Assembly (NCBI GenBank): GCA_964019155.1
Contig: OZ025239.1
Span: forward strand, 74,937,417-75,001,416
Length of the DNA stretch: 64,000 nucleotides
Source of the DNA: Osedax fenrisi
Taxonomy: Eukaryota; Annelida; Polychaeta; Sabellida; Siboglinidae
Reading direction: 5' to 3'
The position numbers and the translations under genes were made by a program. This document shows, in pieces, positions 51,278 through 62,816 of the stretch (its first letter is position 1; each line of letters begins with the position of its first letter). The notes beneath the pieces are model-generated. The model ran no database searches. It was not told the DNA's origin and saw only the letters and a program-made list of their open reading frames with translations.

Positions 51278-51477
51278 NNNNNNNNNNNNNNNNNNNNNNN
51301 NNNNNNNNNNNNNNNNNNNNNNNNNNNNNNNNNNNNNNNNNNNNNNNNNNNNNNNNNNNNNNNNNNNNNNNNNNNNNNNNNNNNNNNNNNNNNNNNNNNN
51401 NNNNNNNNNNNNNNNNNNNNNNNNNNNNNNNNNNNNNNNNNNNNNNNNNNNNNNNNNNNNNNNNNNNNNNNNNNNNN
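51278..51477. other. Assembly gap (200 N)
   Basis: Exactly 200 N. Frames translated across it are meaningless. Confidence 1.
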
Positions 51478-51656
51478 GTTTTATTTTTAGTATAGATAGT
51501 ACATTAAAATAGGTACCCGACAAACAATTGCATGCATAAATTCCGTTTTAATATACTTATTTATCCTTATAACACACTGAACAGTATAAATGTACTGTGA
51601 TACTACTGTAAAGGGTTACTACAGTAATGTTAAAAATGTAGACCAAATAACTATAC

Positions 51657-51945
51657 AGAACTTTACTTTTTGTGTCCTTTATATACCCTGCTCAGTAGTA
51701 TAATATGTTACTGATCAGTACATCTACAGTAGCATCACAGTAACATTTGTATAGCTATAAATAGAATGCATAACTTTACTTTTTGTATCCTTTATATACC
51801 CTGCTCAGTAATATAATATGTTACTGAGCCGGACATCTACAGTAAAATTACAGTAACATCTGTATAGCTATAAATAGAATGCAGAACTTTACTTTTTGTG
51901 TCCTTTATATACCCTGCTCAGTATAATATGTTACTGTTTATTTAT
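51657..51945. repeat. 113 bp tandem repeat, about 2.5 copies
   Basis: 'ctttactttttgt' recurs at 51661, 51774 and 51887. Each unit contains 'tatataccctgctcagta' and 'acagtaacat'. It forms the left arm of the element split by the TTAA transposon at 52108. Confidence 0.9.
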
Positions 51946-51949
51946 ATGT

Positions 51950-52107
51950 TTATTAATTATTAATAAGTATATATATATATATATACTTGTTTTAATATAG
52001 AAAGAATAACATATTATACCTTTTAATTATTTTAATATATTGATTTAATTTTTATTTATGCAAATTAATTATTAATTATTAAATAAATTATTATAATCTC
52101 ATTTTAA
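51950..52107 (-). repeat. Shared AT-rich core, left half
   Basis: Reverse complement of the core seen at 25400-25500 ('aaattaaatcaatat', 'ttataatatgttattcttt'). It ends at the TTAA where the next element starts; the core resumes at 62527. Confidence 0.65.
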
Positions 52108-52657
52108 GGGGGTTCACGGTCTTTAGATGTCAATGTAATTAGATAGGACTTTTTTTTTTTGAAAATTCAAAAACTCAAGAAATAATTAAGATTTTCACAT
52201 AATTTAAATTGCTTAACATTAAGATATATTGTGTTAATTGTTCTATAGGAATGCTAAATAATTAGAATAATAGTTTTGAAAATATCAACATTTTTAAAAA
52301 ATAAAATATTTATTTAAAAAATGTAATTATCAATTATTTATAAACTCTACATCTAATCACAAATATTTTCTATAGCAACAATATACATATAATACTAAAC
52401 ATACTTTGAAAATTTGAACAAGTTTAGTCAATTATTCATTGAGAAATATAAATGTTCATAAAAAAAACTTATATTCTGAGATAATTGATTTTAAAGATTG
52501 ACTATATTATTTATCTGCTTTTTGACATTTATTATTATGGTAAAAGTTAGTTTAGCTAATTCTTACAATTTGTATATTATATTTATATAACTTGTATAAT
52601 TTTTCATGCTTTTGAAATAAATTGCATCTATATAAATTATTATTATTATATATTATA

Positions 52658-52900
52658 GGTTGCATGGGGAAGGAAGGGTAATTTGGCCGATGTTTGTATG
52701 TGTGTTACTAGAAGTTCTCTAAATCAAAATATACATATTTTTAAATAACCATCATATACTATATAACTAATATTATATTAATTTACGATATGTATATTTT
52801 AATAATTTATATTTTTGTATATTTTGCGAATATAATAGATTTTAATAAGCTGTATAAATATGGATAAAAAACAGAAAAAGCGGGTAATTTGGCCGATAGT
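52658..52900 (+). mobile_element. GGGGAAGG-tipped element, 'TTTGGCCGA' family, left end
   Basis: GGGGAAGGAAGGGTAATTTGG at 52666, continuing 'ccgatg'. The word recurs at 52879-52894 (GCGGGTAATTTGGCCGAT). It faces the matching right end at 61755-61797. Exact tip and duplication are unclear: GTTGCAT occurs just outside both ends (52659-52665, 61808-61814), and a TA-based reading is also possible. Confidence 0.65.
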
Positions 52901-53320
52901 TCAAGTTTATTCAATAGGTGAAATCTATGTTTTAAAATACATAAATTAAATTTCTTGTATAAAATGATGAATAATTCGGCGCGCACATAATACCACCGCC
53001 ACAGTAGATTATATTTTTTAATATTATTGCAAAACTATATTACTTCTTTATTGAACTTATATTATTCAACATATTATAATGCGTATACGCACTTTATTAT
53101 ATTTTATTAAACATATTATACTGTCAAATATGTCTAAGAATATGATATACAAGAAGTCCATCTACAGGTTATAAATTAAATGTTAACAAACCATAATAAT
53201 TTCAATTAATAATAATTTCATAATTTCATAATAAATTATAATAAGTTTAATTTTAATTAATTAAATAATTTTTATATTAATATAATACATTATATATAAG
53301 TATAATTATTATTATATATT

Positions 53321-53410
53321 AGTGTCTGACTCTAATATATAATAATATATAAAAAAGTATATAATCTATAGATTATATACTTTTTTAATATAACAGATAA
53401 CAGTGTCTGA
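53321..53410. repeat. 38 bp perfect palindrome between 9 bp direct repeats
   Basis: 53350-53387 is an exact 38 bp palindrome (TAAAAAAGTATATAATCTA and its complement). AGTGTCTGA lies at 53321-53329 and again at 53402-53410. The layout resembles a tiny fold-back insertion with a 9 bp duplication. Confidence 0.75.
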
Positions 53411-53460
53411 GATATCTTAATAGGAAATACTTATAGTTAATTATGAACTTAATATGTATA

Positions 53461-53514
<54 letters not shown>

Positions 53515-53739
53515 CTTCAGATATTTACTTTTAGATATACATGGACAATTAAAATATAATATGTAAACCTGAATTAATATTGTGTGAATAAAAATGAATA
53601 TCATAACGAATATATATATATCATATATTATATGTCATTATTAAAAATAATTTTTAAATTATTGAATGCATTTTAAATATTTAATTTCATTTAATTACAA
53701 TTAAGTTAATTTCTAGTTTTTAAAATTTATATTATAAGT

Positions 53740-55046
53740 AATAAAGTTAATGAATAAAAATGTTTATGGTATGTTTATATATGTAATTAAAAAATATTTA
53801 TTATAAAATTGAATCATGCTATAATCATATTATTTATATAACAGATAGGTAATTTTTAAAGTATAGGATACATTTAAAATAATTCATTAATTTCATAGAC
53901 ATTATATTTCTATTATAAGTCTAGATTAATAATTAAATATTATTTATTATTATTGAATTATAATCATATTAATACATAATATAATATATTACATTATTGG
54001 TTACATTTTAAGAAGTTTCAGTACATTAAAGTAGATTCATTACATTAAAGTTATATTTATTAATATATTTAATTAAAAAATGTTTATGATAAAATTGAAT
54101 CATGATATAATCATATTACTTATATTATATATATATATAAGTGATATAACATATATGCACACTACATCCATTTCGACTGGACCATACAGTAATCAGTACT
54201 CCGCATGTGGGAGCATATGTTAATAATTGTATATCATTTGTATGTAATTATTGAATGTATTTATTGATGTATGTGTTAATTGAAATCAATATTGTATACA
54301 CATAATTATTATGATAATATAAAATATTATAAGTTATATTTAAATTATATGATACATTTTAAATAATTCATTAATTCTATTGATATTATATTTCTTTTAA
54401 GTTTAATAATTACATATTATTTTACATTTTAAATAATTTATTAATTCTATTGATATTATATTTCTTTTAAGATTAATAATTAAATATTATTTTACATAAT
54501 TGAATTTGAATCTTGATAATAAATAATATAATATAATAACTTATATAATGCGTTTTAAATATTTCATTATGATTCTTTTAAATTAAAGATTAATTTATAT
54601 ACTTGAAATACAATTATATTTGAATATTAATTAATTTCATAAATAATATCATAAATTATTGGATACATTTTATTAATTTATTAATTAATTTTTATTTTTA
54701 TTAAGACTATAGTCTTTAATCTATAGATTAATAATTAATAATTAAATACTATTTTATATCATTAATTTAGAATCATTAATAAATAATATAATATAATAAT
54801 TTATTAAATGCATTTTAACAATAAGTTAAATATGTTTCATTCAGTACATTACCATTATATTTTTTAAGTTTTGATATATGATTAAAAAATGTTTATGATA
54901 AAATTGAATCATATTACTTATATAACAGATACGACCACTACATCCATCCCAGTGTCGACTGGACCATGCAGTAATCAATACTCCGCACGTGGGAGCATAG
55001 GTTAATAATATGATCTTATTCGTATGTCATTATTAAATGTATTTAT

Positions 55047-55050
<4 letters not shown>
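53740..55050. repeat. Block-repeat array, left part (two marked copies)
   Basis: Degenerate units contain 'atgtttatgataaaattgaatcat', a less AT-rich block with 'cgactggaccatgcagtaa' and 'gtgggagcat', and 'ttgaaatcaatattgtat'. Marked blocks are near 54165-54225 and 54930-55005. A variant without the block is near 53760-53850. No coding sequence. Confidence 0.75.

Positions 55051-55051
<1 letters not shown>

Positions 55052-55104
<53 letters not shown>
55052..55104. repeat. (TA)n microsatellite
   Basis: Uninterrupted TA tract of about 52 bp within the block repeat. Confidence 0.95.
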
Positions 55105-55107
<3 letters not shown>

Positions 55108-55139
55108 TATATGTTGATATATAGTGATTTATATGTTAA

Positions 55140-57405
55140 CTAGCCGTACCCGACCCGGCGTTGCTCGGTTTTGATTATTGTCCTATCTATTATTTATTAA
55201 TTATAGCTGTTCTTAATTCTGCATTGCTAAATATTTGTATTTAATTTTTTCCTAACTATTTTTTATATACAATAAAATAAATATTAGCTGACATACAAAC
55301 AAATGTAGACAAATATTTTAATATTTAAAAAATTAGTGGAAAAATATTTCACAAAATATATTAAAGAATACACAAAATATTTAAAATATTACAAAATATG
55401 TTTTAAAAAAATGTCTAAAACCAAAACCCAAACCATCCCGACCCGCCGTCTCTAGCTTTTTGATTGTTTTCATATCTATTATTTATTAATTATAACTATT
55501 CCTGATTTTAAATTTCTTGCCGTTCTTAACCCGATGTTGCTCGGTTTTTGATTATTTTCCTATAAATTATTAATTATAGCTATTCCAAATTATGTATAGA
55601 TAATATTTAATTTTGTTTCTAACTAATATTTAATAATTCTAAGTGTATCAGATACAACGCTATAGATCTAACGCTATAGCGTTGTTCGTTTTTAAGATTT
55701 ATTCGTAAAATATTTTGTAAAAATACAAAAAATAATTTAAAATATTATAAAATATATTTTAAAAAGTGTTTACAAATATTTTTTTAAATATTAAAAATAT
55801 TTCATTTATAAAACATATTAGTATCCATACCCGAACCGGCGTTGCTAAGTTTTTGATTGTTTGCCTATTTATTTTTATTAATTATAGGCTATAATTTATA
55901 GCTATTCATGATTATGCTAAAATATTTAATTGCTAAAAAATACAACAAATATTTAAAATATTACAAAAAATGTCGAAAACTCAAATCTAAACCCAAACCC
56001 AAACAGTGCCCGACCCGACATTTATCGGTTTTTGATTGTTTGCCTATTTATTATTTATTAATTATAATTAGGAATATATCTATAGAGATATTCCTGATCC
56101 TACATTTCTAGTATTCTAGTATATATATATACAATTAAATAGTTTATCTAAAATACAAACAAATGTAGATACATATTTATTTTAATATTTAAAAAATTAG
56201 TGAAAAAATATTTAAAAAATACAACAAATATTTAAAATATTCCAAAATATGTTGAAAACCTAAACCCAAACCGTTCAAATCGGCGTTGCTTAGTTTTTTA
56301 TTATTTGCCTATTATAAATATTCCTGATTTGGAATTTCTTACAGTACCCAACTCTGCTTTACTCGTTATTTGATAGTTTGCCTATCTATTATTTATTAAT
56401 TATAATTAATAGCCATATATGGCTATATGATTCTGCTTTTCATATACAATAATATAAATTTTCCATAAAAAAAATTCAAACAAATTTAGACAAATATTCG
56501 TTTTTAATATCTCAAAAATTAGTGGAAAAATATTTCAAAAATATTTCAAAAAATATTAAAAAAAATACAACACATATTTCCAATATTACAAAATATTACT
56601 TAACACATTTCGAAAACCCAAATTACACCCTGCGTTATTCGATTTTTGATTTTTGATTGTTGTTGCCTATCTATTATTTATTAATTATAGCTATTCCTGA
56701 TTCTGTATTGCTAGTATATAATAAATATTACCAAATATTACAAAAATATTTTTTATAAATGTTCTACAAATATTTTATAAAGTATAATATTTATATCTTA
56801 TAATATTTATATATTTATTATATAATTATAATATTTTAATTATATCTTTAAATAATAATATAACAACGATTAGTTGAAAAATATAAAAAAATATTTCAAA
56901 TAATATTTTTAAAAATTTCAAAAAAATATAAATAATATTACAAAATATATTTTAAAAAAATTTCAAAAAAATGTCACAAAATGTTTACAAATATTTAATA
57001 AAAATGTTTAAAAATATTTAAAATTATTTCAATAAATTTCAAATATATTTCAAAAAATTTCAAAAATATTTCAAAAATTTCAAAAAAATTTCAAAATATT
57101 TCAAAAAAAAATTCAAAAAAATTTCAAAAAATACTTCGAAAAAATTCAAAAAAATATTTCAAAAAAGTGACGCCGAAGATTTTAGATGACAAAAAATCAT
57201 TTTAATGGCAAAAAGTCAATTTGTTAGGTTTTTCTGGGGTACACGGTAACAAATTCAAAAAATTGTCCAGACCAAGACCATACTGTTGCAAATTTATTAA
57301 GATCGGGTATAACATAATTTCACGACGTACCCCGGTTCTCGAGTTATGTCACCAGATACACATATATATATATATAATTAAATAGACTTTCTTTTATATG
57401 TATAG
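55140..57405 (+). mobile_element. 'CCCGACCCGGCGTTGCTCGG' repeat element
   Basis: Begins CTAGCCGTACCCGACCCGG and ends '...tatatgtatag'. It is inserted inside a block-repeat copy: 'gttaa' before and 'attgaaatcaatattgtat' after are contiguous in other copies. It holds about eight degraded direct repeats of the opening sentence followed by 'tttttgattgtttgcctat' (near 55146, 55432, 55518, 55830, 56010, 56273, 56345, 56620). Its last 240 bp are less AT-rich ('ccggttctcgagttatgtc'). Similar CTAG...tail elements occur in many invertebrates; class (RTE-like or Helitron-like) not resolved. Confidence 0.65.
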
Positions 57406-57521
57406 ATTGAAATCAATATTGTATATAAATAATATAAAATATATACAAATATTGTATACATTTTAAATAATTCAGTTATTTCACTAATACTAATTTACAA
57501 TACAAATTACTCCTACTGACC

Positions 57522-57788
57522 CACCATGCCACCCATAATAATAAACCTGACTATCTTACTGAACTACTTACGAACTACAAGTCATCCCGACCACAACGAA
57601 CAATACATAAATACAAACTAAATATACCAATAACTTTATCACTAAATAAAAAACAGGAATCTTCTTTTTCTATAATATCACCTAAACTATGGAACTCCCT
57701 ACCTTACTCAATTAGATCTATAGTTTCTGACCACACCTTTAAAGTCAAATTGAAAACACATCTATTTAATATAGCTTATAATAATTAA
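57522..57788 (+). pseudogene. CR1-like LINE ORF2 C-terminal fragment
   Basis: A frame of about 88 codons ends at TAA 57786-57788: PDYLTELLTNYKSSRPQRTI, SIISPKLWNSLPYSIRSIVS and HTFKVKLKTHLFNIAYNN. 'PKLWNSLP..IR....S..FK..LK..L' is the standard end of CR1/Jockey-like ORF2. It is related to the LINE ending at 50746 rather than to the others. Confidence 0.8.
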
Positions 57789-57799
57789 TATACGATACA

Positions 57800-59300
57800 C
57801 AGCCGAAAACTCATTACTGATGTTGATCGCAGTGTCTAAACAAATTGGTTACAAGGTTACAAGGTTAATACATTATACTTATTTTTTTTTATTTCCATTA
57901 AGTCTAGATTAATAATTAAATATATTTTATATAATTGATTAGAATCATATTAATAAATAATATAATATAATAATTTATTAAATGCATTTTAACAATAAGT
58001 TAAATATTTTTCATTCAGTACATTAACATTATATATAAAGTTTTATAATATATATATATATTATTAAAATGTTTATGATAAAATTGAATCATGATATAAT
58101 CATATTACTTATATAACAGATACGACCACTACATCCATCCCAGTGTCGACTGGACCATGCAGTAAGCAATGCACCGCATGTGGGAGCATAGCTATGGTTA
58201 ATAACCTAGGTTAATAATATGATCTCATTTGTATGTCATTATTGAATGTATGCATTGATGTTTATGTTACTTGAACTCAATATTGTATATAAATAATATA
58301 AAATATAAAAATTATTTTTAAATAATTCATTTATTTCACTAATATATTATACTTATTTTTTTTATTTTTTTTTATTTCTATTAAGTATTTATTTCTATTA
58401 AGTATAGATTAATAATTACATATTATTTTATATAATTGAATTAGAATCATATTAATACATAATATAATATATTATATTATTGGTTAAGTTTCAGTACATT
58501 AAAGTACATTCATTACATTAAAGTTATATTTCTTAATATATAATTAAAAAAGTGTTTATGATTAAATTGAATCATGATATAATCATATTACTTATATAAC
58601 AGATTTGACCACTACATCTTTCCAGTGTCGACTGTACCATGCAGTAAGAAATACTTCGCATGTGGGAGCATAGGTTAATAATGTTATCTCATTTGTATGT
58701 AATTATTAAATGTATTTATTGATATATATGTATATGATACTATATTTTATTGAAATCAATATTGTATATAAATAATATAATATATTATAAAAAGTTATTT
58801 TTGTATTATTGGATATATTTTAATTAATTTAATTTATTTTATTTAAATAATTCATTCATTTCAATCATTATTTCTTTTAATAGAAATATCGTTTATATTA
58901 ATAATTAAATTTATAATCGAATATAATTTTATATAATTGAATTATAATTCCATAAATTTATATTTCTTTTAAGTTTAGATTAATGATTACATTTATAATT
59001 GAATATTATTTTATATACTTGAATTATAATTCTATAGAATCTATTAAATAATATAATAATACAATAATTATTAAATTCATTTTAATTGATGTAATATATT
59101 ATAAACAATAAATATATTAAATTGTAGATATCTCTTTTGAGTTCAATTAATAATTAAATTAACTTACATTTTGATATTCGTAAAATATAAATACTATATA
59201 GCATTACTATATATATATATCTATCTAATAATATTCGTTATACAACCGATAGACCTATTATATCGATACAAGTATGCAGTGGTAAAGTAAAGGTGATAAC
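57800..59300. repeat. Block-repeat array, right part
   Basis: Copies of the 'cgactggaccatgcagtaa' block lie near 58146-58195 and 58627-58675, with the same flanking phrases as the left part. Beyond 58800 only the AT-rich portions can be followed. Confidence 0.7.
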
Positions 59301-59474
59301 AGAAGTTAAATGTTTATACTTAACATATTTAATAAAATATGTTCTAAATCTTATTTATTTATATACTTTTTTTATTTATATTTAATTTACAATATGTATT
59401 TAATGTAATTATAAATATATATTATAAGTGATATTTTAAATGATATTTTAATTGGTATTTTAATTCTTTATAAG

Positions 59475-59605
59475 GTAAACGACGTGGATTCGCAGCAATT
59501 ATTACTGATTCGCAGTATAAAAAATACTTAGAAAACGCAAATGCTGATAAGACGAAGAAGGTGGTTAAAAAGACGGTGAATAACAAGAAAAAGAATGACC
59601 AGTGA
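59475..59605 (+). CDS. Candidate last exon: pogo-type transposase C-terminus
   Basis: An acceptor (TAATTCTTTATAAG) precedes 59475. Two bases then 42 codons to TGA 59603-59605 encode KRRGFAAIITDSQYKKYLEN, ADKTKKVVKKTVNNKKK and a final NDQ. A 'G.A.IIT.S.YK..LE' patch followed by a Lys-rich tail resembles the end of pogo/Tigger-type DDE transposases as I remember them. No catalytic exon was found upstream, so assignment is inference. It lies between the two TTTGGCCGA-family ends and on the strand opposite to the exons at 62 kb. Confidence 0.45.
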
Positions 59606-59749
59606 ATAAATGTTAATTGTATAAGTTGTGCGGAGAATATCGATGAATTAGTCTAATCATCTACTCAATCTATTCAATGTAGACAATTGTGTCACGATGT
59701 ATGCATTTATGTCGATACGTTGAGATACGTTCGATAAATGCGATTTATG

Positions 59750-60200
59750 TGAATAAATGATATTGAGTATAATACTTTTTATAAATAAATAAATATATTA
59801 TAATTGTTAGGATTAAAAATATACAAACATTACTCACTCATATGTGAATATTTATAAATACACAATTATTAATATTATATTGTGTGTATTAAATATATAA
59901 TGTATAAACAATAATTAGCAACAAAATAACAATATTTTAATTAGAAAATAATCTTCAATATATATCAGAATAAATGATATTGAGTATAATACTTTTTATA
60001 AATAAATATATATATATATTATAATTGTTAAGGATTACGAATATACAAAAATCACTCACTCATATGTGAATAGTTATATTTATAAATACACAATTATTGA
60101 TATTATATTGTGTGTATTAAATATATAATGTATAAACAATAATTAGCAACAAAATAACAATATTTTAATTAGAAAATAATCTTCAATATATATCAGATTG
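59750..60200. repeat. 217 bp tandem duplication
   Basis: 'tgatattgagtataatac' at 59758 recurs at 59975, and the two units are nearly identical through 'aatcttcaatatatatcag'. The duplication is recent and directly follows the transposase-like exon. Confidence 0.92.
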
Positions 60201-60344
60201 ATATTAGAATATTTAATATAGGTTACAATAGTACTTTTATTAAAACGAAATTACTATATTTTTTTGGATATACAATAATATATAGATTAGAAAATAAATG
60301 TAGATATTTGTATTGTATTTATATAATAATCATTTATTTATATA

Positions 60345-60893
60345 TTCAGTGAAACCTCTCTAATATATTTAGTAAATTTATTTATTTAAAAGTAGTAAAC
60401 AAAATAATAGATTAGAAATATATTTCTATCACATATGGTTTAATTTAATTTAATTTAAAATAGTTGTTATAACACTTGTTTGGATAATTGTTGTACTGAA
60501 TACAATCATGATTGTAAAGGTAATATACTGCAGTATATTACCTTTTATTAAATAGTTTTTCATACCTGTTACTATTTATGAGCTCACTACATTGAGAATA
60601 ATAAAACACATTCACTAATTGCAATTAACTATTTTTACGTCTACATTATAATATAAACCTAAATTTAGATATAAACTATTACATCAAATATTGTGATATA
60701 GAGGTAACAGATAGGTAAAATTTCCAAAACAAACTAAAAATAATTGTCTCGTAAAGAGGTGTTTCCTAAATAATATTTTCTTATAGAGGTTTTTGTAATA
60801 TGGAAAAGTTGAATTCCAACCAAATATGATAGGTTATATTCTATGCTACACATGTTCTTATAAAGAGGTTTATTATAGAGAGGTTTCAGTGTA
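60345..60893. mobile_element. Tigger/pogo-like MITE
   Basis: CAGTGAAACCTCTCT at 60347 faces AGAGAGGTTTCAGTG ending 60891 (one mismatch), with TA after the right end. Internal 'aaagaggttt' motifs repeat toward the right end. CAGTG tips, TA target and reiterated motifs are typical of Tigger-like elements. 545 bp, no coding. Two adjacent perfect palindromes lie inside at 60501-60516 and 60516-60545. Confidence 0.75.
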
Positions 60894-60959
60894 TACGTTT
60901 TCATTCGCTTATAGAGGCCTAATTAAAAATATTATAATTATATAGTATAGGATATAGAA

Positions 60960-60981
60960 TCATCATTATATAATTAGGAAT

Positions 60982-61020
<39 letters not shown>

Positions 61021-61201
61021 ATAAGTGAATCCATGAACTTCTAATATAAATACATTTATATAATATTTTATAATTGATAAATAAATTATACAATTAAATG
61101 TAATTAATATGTTAGACATTATTAATTATTAATATTAATGATATTATATATATGTATATATATAACATATATTATAACATGGATTTTAATATATGTAGGT
61201 A

Positions 61202-61242
<41 letters not shown>

Positions 61243-61390
61243 CCTTATAAAAATATATAAATATATATTAAAATATGAGGTATGTCCATCTATATTATAA
61301 ATTATATATTACAATTATATACATTTCAATGATACACCCTCCATTTGTATATAAATTCAATCATTTTACTATCTGATATCTGATTGGTTA
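60960..61390. repeat. AT-rich DNA with TA tracts
   Basis: (TA)n at 60990-61016 and 61205-61240. No gene. Confidence 0.6.
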
Positions 61391-61393
61391 ATG

Positions 61394-61807
61394 ATCGGCC
61401 AAATTACCCGACTTTCATCGGCCAAATTACCCGATTTGACGTACGTTGTTATTTCAGCAATAGCTTTGTATCATATTGATATAATATGTAGATATTTACA
61501 TATAGAATCAAGAACATAGTATATTTTATTTGAGTTTAAAAAATATCACAATCCAACATGTATTTATGAAATGACAAACAGATTAACAAACACCTATTTT
61601 GTTTAAATTCCGGATTTTTATAAAATCAATAAATACTAATAATTATTGATTATTTTTTAAAATAAATTTTAACTATTCTTAAAGATATTATGAAATACTA
61701 TACATTGTTTATAGAATTTTTTTTGGTATCATTAATAGTTTCTGAGATATTAGAGTCGGCCAAATTACCCGCATCGGCCAAATTACCCTTCCTTCCCCCC
61801 CCTCCTA
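61394..61807 (-). mobile_element. GGGGAAGG-tipped element, 'TTTGGCCGA' family, right end
   Basis: TCGGCCAAATTACCC is doubled at the tip (61755-61790), with 'ccttccttcccc' outside. The reversed ATCTCA block ('tttctgagatatta') lies at 61738-61753. A second doubled word is at 61395-61437 with 'gattggttaat' (a reversed CCAAT) beside it. This is the same grammar as the GGGGAAAG families. Confidence 0.75.
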
Positions 61808-61869
61808 GTTGCATATGAAAGAATAAAAATATACAAAAAATAAATTTTATTATAATTATGATTGATTTT

Positions 61870-62021
61870 TTTTTAAATAAAATTAATCCACTTCCATAAT
61901 CCTTTGATAAAATTTGCCTTCTTTGTCTTGCCCGTCTCCCTTCCCTAGAGTCTGTCACCTGTTTCTTCTTAGAGGCTTTCACTCTTGTAGCATCTCTAGC
62001 CGCTGCATCTACCCGTAAAAT
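61870..62021 (-). CDS. Second exon of the TTAA-element gene
   Basis: Acceptor CAATTTTATAG before 62021; phase 0. Encodes ILRVDAAARDATRVKASKKK, then QVTDSREGRRARQRRQILSK and DYGSGLILFKKK. Very basic, with no recognised domain; the donor is unclear (a GTGGAT or the A-run end). It follows the exon at 62156-62209 in phase. Confidence 0.5.
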
Positions 62022-62155
62022 CTATAAAATTGAAATATTGTAAATATTTTATGATATTATATTCCAAAATAAACACATTTATCTGACGTTTTATAAATAA
62101 TATATGATACTATTATATAGTTATATAATAGTTACATATTATATATAATATAAAC

Positions 62156-62209
62156 CTTGATTGTATCTCGATTACGCCTCGAAAGTTGTCGTTTAGTCAA
62201 TCGACCCAT
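62156..62209 (-). CDS. First exon of the TTAA-element gene
   Basis: ATG at 62209, 18 codons (MGRLTKRQLSRRNRDTIK), then a donor AAG|GTTTAT. The short Arg/Lys-rich start resembles N-termini of transposon-encoded proteins, but no family is certain. It lies about 320 bp inside the right terminal repeat, in the position expected for a transposase start. Confidence 0.5.
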
Positions 62210-62532
62210 ATCAAATAATAATGAAATGACACTATCTTATTATTATGGAACAAAGCCAACGGCCAATAACTAGCATTTATAAAATGAAACCAACAGATGG
62301 CGCTGAAAAACAGTGTTATAATATATGTAAACCGTAATTTTTGCGCCATTTTTTTAATTATTATTTTATTAGAAATAGGTAGGGTTATAAAATTATGTTT
62401 TTTTATGCTTTATATATGTTATTAACATATGATATTTTGACATATCATACATGATACATGTAGTAATCTATTTTAAAAATAAAATTTTGTTTATAAATTT
62501 TTTTATTTTAAAGACCGTGAATCCCCTTAAAT

Positions 62533-62770
62533 TGACACATTGAACTACAATTTTAATCGTAATTATATTGATAATATAATTGGAAATCATGTTGAACTAA
62601 TTGCTCAATATTGAATATATAGCAATTGAATATTGATTAAAGTGTACATATTAAAATGTTATTATTATTGAATTTAGAATTTAGTTTAGAACTTAAGTTG
62701 AACATAAGTTAATTAGTTACCATTGACCTAAGTTGAACTTAAATTTTGAACTTAAGTTTTTGATGTAAGT
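62533..62770 (-). repeat. Shared AT-rich core, right half
   Basis: Reverse complement of 35690-35870 ('tttaatcaatattcaattgc', 'agcaatta.ttcaacatga', 'attatattatcaatataatta'). It is the other half of the core interrupted at 52107. ACTTAAGTTGAAC words near 62692-62770 recall the CCCAAGTAAC element. Confidence 0.7.
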
Positions 62771-62816
62771 TGAATTCTGGGTTATTATATATAGGAATAG
62801 AAAATACTTTATATGA

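Larger units (their letters stand above)
52104..62530 (-). mobile_element. TTAA-flanked transposon, about 10.4 kb with nested insertions
   Basis: GGGGGTTCACGGTCTTTA at 52108 and its reverse complement (one mismatch: GGGGATTCACGGTCTTTA) ending at 62526 lie next to TTAA on both sides. TTAA duplication is the signature of piggyBac and Kolobok superfamilies; I cannot choose between them. The flanks rejoin an AT-rich core known from other copies, which supports a real insertion. Just inside the right end, reading leftward, are a promoter-like region and the first two exons of a protein. The rest is swollen by other repeats. Confidence 0.7.

Noticed and set aside
51218..51523. Frames across the N run
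   Set aside because: They are made of unknown bases.
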